Source of the DNA: Paenibacillus sp. Soil522
GTDB taxonomy: Bacteria; Bacillota; Bacilli; Paenibacillales; Paenibacillaceae
Assembly: GCF_001428245.1 (NCBI RefSeq)
Contig: NZ_LMRV01000039.1
Location: 16,027-80,026, forward strand
Direction: 5' to 3'
DNA: 64,000 bases
Shown here: positions 56,680 through 64,000 of the stretch, in pieces
Position numbering within the stretch: the first letter of the stretch is position 1
Layout: every line of letters begins with the position of its first letter
Translations under genes and position numbers: made by a program
Notes under the pieces: generated by a model
The model's input: the letters and a program-made list of their open reading frames with translations, nothing else
Databases searched by the model: none
Told to the model about the DNA's origin: nothing

Positions 56680-57699
56680 GTGAACCATCGTAAGCTGGCG
56701 TTTTATTTTATCAGAGCCGGTTTGTTAACCTTCTTCGCCTACTACATATTGCATTTGGTCAAGCAAGATCACCTGAATCTATATATCGCACCTCGGAATG
56801 ACGTCTATGTGAAAGCGGCCGCAATCGGTTTTTATTTTTTAGCCGTTCTTCAATTGTATGCCGCCTTCAGAAGCTGGTGGGGTCGGGCAAAAAACGAGTG
56901 CGGATGTACGGATTGCAATCCCGTATCGACGTCCCATGCGGCCAACGGTGTGTTTTACTCTTTGTTCGCGATTCCTCTGCTGCTGGGATTACTTCTGCCC
57001 GATGTGGCCATGAACAGCAATTTGGCTGCCAAGAAGGGAGTCAGCCTTACGGGGAACGTCAATCAAAAGGCAACTGCCCTGACAGCATCCAATAAAACGG
57101 ATTCCGTCTCTGTATCGATTGATACCGTGACACCAGGTTCTCCGACACCTGCTCCATCTGTCATTGCTTCAACTGAGCAAACTGCGCCTTCTTTGAAAGC
57201 TGCTGATTCGAACAAATTGCCAACCTCAACCGTCTCAGACCCGCTGGATACGTTGTTTCCGCATGATGAATACTCGGAGGATCTCGCGAAACTGGGTAAA
57301 AAACTGTATAAGAAAGATTTCATTTCTATCGGGGAAAAAGGATTCATGGAAATCATCTCGTCCATGGACTTTTACATGGAGAATTTCATGGGGAAAAAGG
57401 TGGATATCAGCGGCTTTGTCTATAGGGAGAATGATATGAAGGAAGACCAATTTGTCGTATCCCGATTTGCCGTTCAGTGCTGTTCCGCTGATGCAGCCCC
57501 CTACGGTTTGATGGTCGAATCTGCAGCAGGAAAAGAGCTTAAGAAAGATACCTGGGTAAAAATTACCGGAATACTTGAAAAGACGAACTATAACGGAAAT
57601 GAAATCATGAAAATCCATGCTAGCAAAATTGAGAAAATTCCAGCACCTAACTCTCCCTATACTTATCCGGACTTTGACTATTTCGAAAAAAGTTCCTGA
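56680..57699 (+). CDS. TIGR03943/DUF1980 (YcgQ-like) membrane protein
   Basis: A 339-residue protein. Two N-terminal membrane helices (about 10-28 and 45-62) and a third near 100-115 are separated by a Cys-rich loop (NECGCTDCNP). A Ser/Thr/Pro-rich linker follows (about 130-190), then a C-terminal OB-like domain (FMGKKVDISGFVYREN, VSRFAVQCCSADAAPYG, DTWVKITGILEK). This is the family of YcgQ, which normally sits beside a permease of the YcgR type and is tied to zinc or metal homeostasis. No partner gene is present here. GTG at 56680 is preferred over TTG at 56671 because GGGAGG lies at the right distance. Confidence 0.8.
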   Translation: MNHRKLAFYFIRAGLLTFFAYYILHLVKQDHLNLYIAPRNDVYVKAAAIGFYFLAVLQLYAAFRSWWGRAKNECGCTDCNPVSTSHAANGVFYSLFAIPLLLGLLLPDVAMNSNLAAKKGVSLTGNVNQKATALTASNKTDSVSVSIDTVTPGSPTPAPSVIASTEQTAPSLKAADSNKLPTSTVSDPLDTLFPHDEYSEDLAKLGKKLYKKDFISIGEKGFMEIISSMDFYMENFMGKKVDISGFVYRENDMKEDQFVVSRFAVQCCSADAAPYGLMVESAAGKELKKDTWVKITGILEKTNYNGNEIMKIHASKIEKIPAPNSPYTYPDFDYFEKSS

Positions 57700-57728
57700 A
57701 AATAAAAAAAATTGCTCGGCGAAAATGG

Positions 57729-57755
57729 AAAAGCCCGCTAAAATAGCGGGCTTTT
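57729..57755. terminator. Bidirectional terminator
   Basis: AAAAGCCCGCT and AGCGGGCTTTT form an 11-bp perfect stem with a 5-base loop, with A and T runs on both sides. It lies between convergent genes and can serve both. Confidence 0.9.
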
Positions 57756-57778
57756 ATTTTCAACCAAAATACATACTA

Positions 57779-60700
57779 TCATTTCGTAGTGTCAGCACTA
57801 TTCCACTGTTGAATCAACTGCTGGGCATCTGCATTCAGAACCGTTTTCACTTGATTAGCCGAATCATTACCAAGGGCCTCGTTGTTCAAGTGCTTCACGA
57901 AATCCTCCATATGCTTGGCGGCCTGATCCGGCTTCCCGATATCCAGCTGATGCTGTGCCTGATCCAGATTATTGGACAATTGCGAGGTCAGGGAGCCCTT
58001 CAGCAGCCCTTCCTTCACGTAACGGTCCATAAGCTGCTTCATGGATTCGATGCCGGTTGTCACCTCGAAAGCGATGTGATTCTCCACTTTGTTCCCTGCC
58101 AAATCCTCTATGACAACGGTCAGGCTGTGGCTGCCCAGATTGCCTGCCATAGGAATCTGAACCCCGGAGCCTACCGCCGGGGCGGCCGGATATTCCTTGC
58201 CGTCCACCGTGACCTTAGCAGAAGCCAGGCCAGACAAGCTGTCCCAAGCATGGAAGTCGATGCCGAGATGATCTTCGAAAGTACCGCCGTCCTTAAGAAC
58301 GGTACCGTTAACGGTGAGCTCGTATTCCGGCTTCGTTGCATCCACGGCGAGATCGATAGAGCCTTCCCTGGTAATGCCGTTTAAGGTTACGGCAGCCTTA
58401 ATGGCCACAGAGCCGTCGCTAACCGGATGAACGATGCCTGCGGGATCAACGAAAGCAATCTGCACGTCATTGCTTGAGTATACAATGTTAGCCTTGGACA
58501 GATCGGCCTGTTCATCGCCGGTCATGGTGCCTTTTACCGTTAATTGAGCCGTAAAGCCGGTGCCCAACAAGCTCTTGGAGGTGCTGACGCTTACAGACTC
58601 TAAGATGGGCAGAACTTCAACGGTAAAGGGATTGGACTCCACAACCCTACCGTCTGTGGTCGTAACCGCTGCCGTAATTTTTGCTATGCCCGCCTCGATG
58701 CCCGTTACAATGCCGTTATAAACAGCGGCAACTTCCGGATTGCCGCTGGTGTAAGCAACTGTCGCATCCCCCAACTCCATGGCAGTTCCCAATTGATCTT
58801 TGACCGTCAGGGTCAGCGCAGCGGATTTTGTCTTGGCCAGGGACGTAGGATCCATCACCAACTGGACGGAAGTAATCGCTGTTGCCTTTATAAATTGCCA
58901 GTAATCCACATTAAATAAGTTTGTACCGGCTCCAGCAAACTTAAAGAAAATACTGTGAACTCCTTTAACATTGGTTACATCGGTTTCAACTGTCTGCCAT
59001 GTTTGTGCTCCACCTGTAGGACTGACATTAAGAGTACCGATAAGTTGACCTTCTGGACTGTCAAGATGTATTTCTATTTTACCTCCCACAGTTGATGCAA
59101 CATTTGCTTTAAATGATTTAGCACCGTTGTCACCGAAGTCAGCGTTTGATACGGCAAGCCAGTCTCCATTATCTATACCAGTAACATTCAAATTGCTTAC
59201 CGGTCCGTCTGCTGCACTAGATACTTCAGTTGTGATACCTTTATTCCATGCAATTGTTTCAGCCTCAGTCCTCTGATATGGATCAACATTTGCAATCTGC
59301 ACTACACCTTCTAAATTTCCCTGAACCTCTTTAATTTGTCCATTATCATAGTACTCAAGCTTATTGATATTTGACGAACGGTATCCTTTGTCAACACCTA
59401 AAATTGCTTTGTTTAAATTTTGGGAATGGTATATGACATACCACTGGTTATTGAATTGGAAAACGGAATGATGGTTATTACCAACTATTCCAAAAAAATC
59501 ACCTGGATTTTTAAGGAAATGTCCTGCATAAGTAAATGGTCCCATAGGACTATCACTCATCATGTATCCAATGTTAGCGATCGGATAAGCTGCCGGGTGT
59601 GTACCGGAGAAATTGATGCAATACGAGTAATAATATTTGCCGTTATACTTATGAATTCCGGAATCTTCAAACATGTAAGGAGCATCAATTGTTACTGCGC
59701 TTCCATCAATACTAATCATGTCAGCGTCCAATTTCAAAACTCTGGCTGTTTTAGGATTTGCAACTGACGCTGGATCCTGTTCATTTGGGATACCTCCGCC
59801 AAAATATAGATATCCTGTTCCATCATCATCCACCAATACTGCCGGATCAAAAAGCCATGTAACTCCGGCTACTCCCGGGGTTTCTTGGGTAACCATGGTA
59901 TGTCCCAATGGATCTGACCATGGTCCTATAGGGCTATCTGCCGTGAGTACGCCAATACCATCTCCTGGATTTGAAAAATAAAGGAAGAATTTCTCTTTAC
60001 CATTTATTGTTTTATGTGCTGCCGCCGGCGCCCAGGAGAGTCCTGCCCACTTTGCAACACCATTTGGCCCTGCGACCGGAATTTCACCATGGTCTGTCCA
60101 GTTGACCATATCCGCTGAAGATATAACGGTTATTGTATTTATTTTAGAATATGAATTTTGTTTAATGGTTCCATCAGTATTATATTCATATACATCACTA
60201 GTCATATAAACATATACTCTCCCGTTATAAACCATGGCATATGGGTCTGCACCATATTTATGGGTAATAAGAGGATTGGCATACCCGGGGACTTTTTCAA
60301 TGGCACCTGTATTAAGTGCTTTTAATTCAATGTTTGCTACAGCATTGTTAACGTTATAAACAACATCTCCACCTTCGACATTTATATAATCTATAGTAAT
60401 CTGTTGAGTTGTATCAATTGGAACAAACAAGGCAACCTTAAGCTTAATAGTTGCAAACAAATTGTCTGAATTATTGTTTGCAAAATTTACATTGCTTCCT
60501 GATACATTCAGCATCAGCTGATTATTTGAATAAGTATATGAGGTAGTTCCAGTAATATTAGTAGAATTGAAATCTACACCTGTTACAGTCAGATACTTTG
60601 GTATGTTTAAGGAAACTGCAATAGAGGAATATGTTCCTGCAGGCAGCGCATCCATTTTTACCGGGACTGTAAACTCAACATTTTGGGCACCGGTAACGTT

Positions 60701-63700
60701 AGGAACATCTGCCAGGCTTGCATTTAGAGCTGTCGTAGCTGTAGTTCCCGTCATCTTGTTATTAACTCTGAAATAATCAAAATCAACATAGCCTCCTATT
60801 GTTTTTGTTGCATAATTAAATAGTCCAAAACGATATCCCATAAAATGAGGCGAGTAATAATTCATATGAAGTGGTTCTCCTATAGATGTCCAGGTGTTGC
60901 CGTCAAGACTGTAATAAAAATATGCATTATCTGCCATATTTTTAAAGTCACATTCGACTTTAAAATATACTCTGTTTTGTTCAATAGGGATACTTGCTAC
61001 TTCCACAGGGGTACTTTTCACATTAGCATCATTGGAGCTGCCACGCACCATAACAATAGATTTTGTAGTTCCGGACATTTTAACGCCGACAGATCCATAG
61101 TAGTATTGGAATGCTGCAAGCCCGGCGTAATCCCCATCCTTCATATTACTTACATCTATCGCAATACTTCCTGAGCTTTCCGGTCCAAAGGTTCTTTGGG
61201 TAAGGGTATTCTTGGCATTATGAATGTCATTGCTTTTTCTTCCAGTGGTAATCCTTAAGTATCCAGGACGGTCAGTGAGAGACCATTTGGTATTGTCAGG
61301 GTTATGATTCCACTGCCAGACCAAATCAAGATTTGAACCATTACTCTCATTTTCCAGTGTTTGCTCTGTATCCGCAGGAGTGACGTCTATCATTGAAACA
61401 TCGTCTATATAGAAATCCATTAAATCATTATGCGGATCTGGGTTAGGTACCCAATCTGTTTCAAAAAAGATACTTGGGGCGACTAGAGTCTGATCTGATG
61501 GAATAGTATAGTTTCCTTCAATTGTACCCCATTCCCCTTTTTTTATGGTATTTGATCCCATAACCTTTATAGTTGTCCAGTCGTCTCCATCCTGGAAATC
61601 CATATTAAATTTCTTTTCAGTTGGAGCTAATGGATCATCATATCTTACCTTCGCAGAGAAATGATATTTATGTCCGGCGGTCAATTTACCTGTAAGAATT
61701 TGTTGCGGAGAACCAGCTGTTGCTTTTCTCTCAGATGCTAATATACTATTTGTACCACTGTTATACATCTGATTGGTTATTGAAAGGGTTACATTGTTGT
61801 CATGAGCTGTCCAAGGATTTTGTCCGTTTTCAAATCCACCGTTTACAATAATATTTGGGTCTGGTGTAATATCTACAAATGAAATGTCATCTACACAAAA
61901 ATCCATCAAATCGTTATTTTTATCCGGGGTTGCTACCCATGGTGTCTCAATAAAAATAAATGGAGTATCCACACTTGCAGTTGCTGGAATTTTAAATGTT
62001 CCGGTAATTGTACCCCAAGCACCCTTAGTCATGGTTGTAGATTTGTTTAGTGTAGATTCCCAAGGTCTTTCTTGTTTGCTGTTGACTTCAATACTAAAAA
62101 GGAAGTCCTTGGTTGCAGGAGTTGCATCACCGTCAGAGCCATATTTAACTTTTGCAGAAAAGTAATACGTATGACCGGCTTGTATTCCATTTAAAAAATG
62201 CCTTGGGCCAGCTGTTGTATTTCTGTCTGTAACAGATAAATATGTCGAGTCTCCGCCAACAGCTGACAACTGTGCACTTCCATGTTTTATCCATGAATCC
62301 GTATTGCCATTTTCAAAATCACTGTTTGCAATAATATTGGTATTTGTAGGATCACTGGTATCTACAAGTGAAACATCATCTACATAGAAATTCATCAAAT
62401 CGTTATTTGCATCCGGGGTTGCTGTCCATGGTGTCTCAATAAAAATGAAAGGATTGCTTATACTTTTATCTGCTGGAATTGTAATGGTTCCGGAAATAGT
62501 GCCCCATTCACCTTTGTTTATAGTTCCAGAGCCTACTATTATAGACTCCCAGGGAGCCGCCTGGGTGCTGTTAGCTTCAAGATCAAAATTAAAGACCTTG
62601 GTTGCAGGAGTTGCGTCACCTTCACTGCCATATTTAATTTTTGCAGAAAAGTTATATGTTCTGCCTGCAAATAAACTTCCTGTTACATCTTGTTTTGGAC
62701 CATCGCCTGTTGCAGTTCTGCCGGTTACAAACAGTGCTTTTGGTCCGTTGTTTTCAGTGACCGTTGACAAGCTTTCAGATCCAAAATTAGTCCATGAGCC
62801 CGTACCACTTTCAAAGTCACCATCTGTTATAAGTTTTTTACCTTTGCTTGGATCAAGCAGTGTGCCTGATGTTGTTGTAATCTGTGGGTTATTTACTACT
62901 GTATGGTAAGCTCCAACTTTATCTGCACGTTGATAAAATTCATCGGACTTTACGATATTGAATTTCATATTGCCAGTTGAAATGCCTGTATCTTGTGTAT
63001 CCCCGAATACAGGCCATCCATCCTGCCATGTAGCTGGAATAATGTAGGGTATACGTCCCACAGCTCCATTATCTTTAAACAACACACCATACCATTTTCC
63101 ATCTGGCGTATCAATAATTCCGCCCTGTGCTATGCCATTGTTTCTTAGAACGGTCTTCCCTTCATATGTACCATCTATACTGTCTGCACGGTGAACTAAT
63201 TGAGTACGCATGCTTCCCTCTGGCCATGCTATGGTGAATACGTAATACTTACCGTTAATTTTTTGTATATGTGAGCCTTCAGCATTTAGTCCTCTTCCTG
63301 TCCAGCCTGTTGCAGCAGCACTTGCATTAGGAATAATTGCTTTATCAAGCCCACCTGATTTAATCGCTGTAGCATCAGGAGTAAGCTCAGTTGCCCAAAT
63401 ATCTCCACCCCCATAAATCAAATACACACGTCCGTCATCATCAAACAACAATGAGGGGTCATGATAATATTGATTAAGGGTTGTACATGTCCATGGGCCC
63501 TTTTCTATATTCTCAGTTTGAAAAATATATGATTTTCTTGTAGCTAATGAACCAACCACAATATAAAATTTACCTTTATTATATCTTATGGCGCTTGCCC
63601 AGGAGCCTTGCCCATATTCGTTTTCTCCATTTAATAGAGCTTGTTTGTCATTAGCAGCAAGTATATCATATGCATAATTAACAATTTCCCAATTTACGAG

Positions 63701-63928
63701 ATCCGTAGATTTCATAATCGGAACTCCCGGATTCATATGCATTGTTGTACTAGTCATATAGTAGGCATCACCTACCCTGATGATATCTACGTCCGGTACA
63801 TCTGCCCATATGACCGGATTCTGAACAGTTGTACCAGTAGCAAACACAGATATACCTGGTACAAGGCTCTGCAAGGAATTGATTGTAACAGCGTGAGTGG
63901 TATCAATATTTGAGTTCATGGTCATCAT
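57779..63928 (-). CDS. Giant double-GH43 protein with three CBM4_9, cohesin-like, CBM6, Ig-like and FIMAH-like domains
   Basis: A 2049-residue protein. First GH43 (about 35-345): base Asp in ADVPDVDIIRVGDAYYMTST, Asp in YYHDPSLLFDDDG, Glu in NAEGSHIQKI. Three CBM4_9-type repeats (about 366-523, 526-686, 691-848), each with D-F-E-N-G and N-D-L-M-x-F-x-V-D-D. A concanavalin-like domain (849-1056), a cohesin-like domain (1060-1208, VEFTVPVKMDALPAGTYSS), a second GH43 (1213-1543; Asp in KYGADPYAMVYNGR, Glu in FEDSGIHKYNG), CBM6 (1549-1683), Ig-like domains and a FIMAH-like tail. Likely arabinofuranosidase/xylosidase on arabinoxylan or similar. The N-terminus lacks a proper signal peptide although all binding domains suggest export. 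Codon use changes sharply near residue 1685. GGGAGG precedes the ATG. Confidence 0.85.
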   Translation of the reverse strand: MMTMNSNIDTTHAVTINSLQSLVPGISVFATGTTVQNPVIWADVPDVDIIRVGDAYYMTSTTMHMNPGVPIMKSTDLVNWEIVNYAYDILAANDKQALLNGENEYGQGSWASAIRYNKGKFYIVVGSLATRKSYIFQTENIEKGPWTCTTLNQYYHDPSLLFDDDGRVYLIYGGGDIWATELTPDATAIKSGGLDKAIIPNASAAATGWTGRGLNAEGSHIQKINGKYYVFTIAWPEGSMRTQLVHRADSIDGTYEGKTVLRNNGIAQGGIIDTPDGKWYGVLFKDNGAVGRIPYIIPATWQDGWPVFGDTQDTGISTGNMKFNIVKSDEFYQRADKVGAYHTVVNNPQITTTSGTLLDPSKGKKLITDGDFESGTGSWTNFGSESLSTVTENNGPKALFVTGRTATGDGPKQDVTGSLFAGRTYNFSAKIKYGSEGDATPATKVFNFDLEANSTQAAPWESIIVGSGTINKGEWGTISGTITIPADKSISNPFIFIETPWTATPDANNDLMNFYVDDVSLVDTSDPTNTNIIANSDFENGNTDSWIKHGSAQLSAVGGDSTYLSVTDRNTTAGPRHFLNGIQAGHTYYFSAKVKYGSDGDATPATKDFLFSIEVNSKQERPWESTLNKSTTMTKGAWGTITGTFKIPATASVDTPFIFIETPWVATPDKNNDLMDFCVDDISFVDITPDPNIIVNGGFENGQNPWTAHDNNVTLSITNQMYNSGTNSILASERKATAGSPQQILTGKLTAGHKYHFSAKVRYDDPLAPTEKKFNMDFQDGDDWTTIKVMGSNTIKKGEWGTIEGNYTIPSDQTLVAPSIFFETDWVPNPDPHNDLMDFYIDDVSMIDVTPADTEQTLENESNGSNLDLVWQWNHNPDNTKWSLTDRPGYLRITTGRKSNDIHNAKNTLTQRTFGPESSGSIAIDVSNMKDGDYAGLAAFQYYYGSVGVKMSGTTKSIVMVRGSSNDANVKSTPVEVASIPIEQNRVYFKVECDFKNMADNAYFYYSLDGNTWTSIGEPLHMNYYSPHFMGYRFGLFNYATKTIGGYVDFDYFRVNNKMTGTTATTALNASLADVPNVTGAQNVEFTVPVKMDALPAGTYSSIAVSLNIPKYLTVTGVDFNSTNITGTTSYTYSNNQLMLNVSGSNVNFANNNSDNLFATIKLKVALFVPIDTTQQITIDYINVEGGDVVYNVNNAVANIELKALNTGAIEKVPGYANPLITHKYGADPYAMVYNGRVYVYMTSDVYEYNTDGTIKQNSYSKINTITVISSADMVNWTDHGEIPVAGPNGVAKWAGLSWAPAAAHKTINGKEKFFLYFSNPGDGIGVLTADSPIGPWSDPLGHTMVTQETPGVAGVTWLFDPAVLVDDDGTGYLYFGGGIPNEQDPASVANPKTARVLKLDADMISIDGSAVTIDAPYMFEDSGIHKYNGKYYYSYCINFSGTHPAAYPIANIGYMMSDSPMGPFTYAGHFLKNPGDFFGIVGNNHHSVFQFNNQWYVIYHSQNLNKAILGVDKGYRSSNINKLEYYDNGQIKEVQGNLEGVVQIANVDPYQRTEAETIAWNKGITTEVSSAADGPVSNLNVTGIDNGDWLAVSNADFGDNGAKSFKANVASTVGGKIEIHLDSPEGQLIGTLNVSPTGGAQTWQTVETDVTNVKGVHSIFFKFAGAGTNLFNVDYWQFIKATAITSVQLVMDPTSLAKTKSAALTLTVKDQLGTAMELGDATVAYTSGNPEVAAVYNGIVTGIEAGIAKITAAVTTTDGRVVESNPFTVEVLPILESVSVSTSKSLLGTGFTAQLTVKGTMTGDEQADLSKANIVYSSNDVQIAFVDPAGIVHPVSDGSVAIKAAVTLNGITREGSIDLAVDATKPEYELTVNGTVLKDGGTFEDHLGIDFHAWDSLSGLASAKVTVDGKEYPAAPAVGSGVQIPMAGNLGSHSLTVVIEDLAGNKVENHIAFEVTTGIESMKQLMDRYVKEGLLKGSLTSQLSNNLDQAQHQLDIGKPDQAAKHMEDFVKHLNNEALGNDSANQVKTVLNADAQQLIQQWNSADTTK

Positions 63929-63953
63929 TATCCTCCCGTGACAGCTATCTATA

Positions 63954-63967
63954 TGAAAGCGTATACA
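63954..63967 (-). promoter_or_regulatory. cre-like site upstream of the giant GH43 gene
   Basis: TGAAAGCGTATACA fits the cre pattern (TGWAANCGNTNWCA). It lies 26 bases before the start codon, a place where CcpA could block transcription. The promoter itself may lie past the window edge. Confidence 0.5.
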
Positions 63968-64000
63968 TTTATACTTTCTGATTGATTATAAGTCATCGTT

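Noticed and set aside
63900..63935. ATGACCATGA near the start of the giant GH43 gene, similar to the lacZ-alpha vector start
   Set aside because: The match is only about ten bases and the flanks do not continue as vector sequence; probably chance.

Overview
The window looks like a chromosomal segment of a plant-polysaccharide-degrading Bacillota bacterium, most likely Paenibacillus or a close relative. This rests on the style of the genes, since no marker gene is present: strong AGGAGG-type ribosome sites with frequent TTG/GTG starts, YesM/YesN-type two-component regulators, Lpl-type sugar ABC transporters, many AraC regulators beside glycosidases, and large secreted proteins with CBM, Ig-like and FIMAH-like domains.

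Layout. Positions 1-1.2 kb hold only degraded sequence, including a DUF1259 pseudogene. 1.25-3.7 kb is a GH4 glycosidase divergent from a frameshifted AraC gene. 4.1-16.2 kb is an AT-richer accessory stretch: a cyclophilin-like lipoprotein, redox enzymes (two SDRs, an aldo/keto reductase, a Zn-alcohol dehydrogenase), an MFS pump, a TetR regulator, and an operon for a c-heme lipoprotein of the cytochrome P460 type, a DUF4405 membrane cytochrome and the ResB/ResC/ResA maturation proteins. Three related copies of one ~150-bp promoter/operator module (about 7.85, 10.1 and 16.05 kb) sit upstream of the dehydrogenase, an SDR/TetR pair and the cytochrome operon, suggesting one TetR regulon. 16.4-22.3 kb has a sensor kinase whose response regulator lost its 5' half where a giant secreted lyase-like gene abuts it.

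22.9-29.0 kb is a YesN/YesM two-component system with a solute-binding lipoprotein and two permeases (oligosaccharide import). It is followed by a GH31 remnant, an intact IS3-family element inserted in the loop of a terminator hairpin, and a tRNA-Ala(GGC)-like 3' fragment. 31.1-52.5 kb is a dense glycosidase island: GH2 beta-glucuronidase-like, lone CBM6-like protein, GH43, GDSL esterase, GH42, a GH3 lacking key catalytic residues, a GH95 remnant, GH2-CBM32 and a LacZ-type GH2. Most exo-enzymes have a divergent AraC regulator. 52.9-56.5 kb carries two tandem secreted GH5-X2-CBM46 endoglucanases. 56.7-57.7 kb is a TIGR03943/YcgQ-type membrane protein. 57.8-63.9 kb is a 2049-residue two-GH43 protein, apparently a chimera of an AT-rich, clostridial-looking body and a GC-richer C-terminus.

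As a whole the 23-64 kb half fits extracellular cutting of a hemicellulose (xyloglucan is the best guess: GH5 with X2-CBM46, alpha-xylosidase and fucosidase remnants, beta-galactosidases, GH43 and an esterase), import through the ABC system, and intracellular trimming. Several parts are decayed (GH31, GH95, LacI, AraC), so the pathway has been remodelled. All functional calls are from motif reading by eye; no database search was run.
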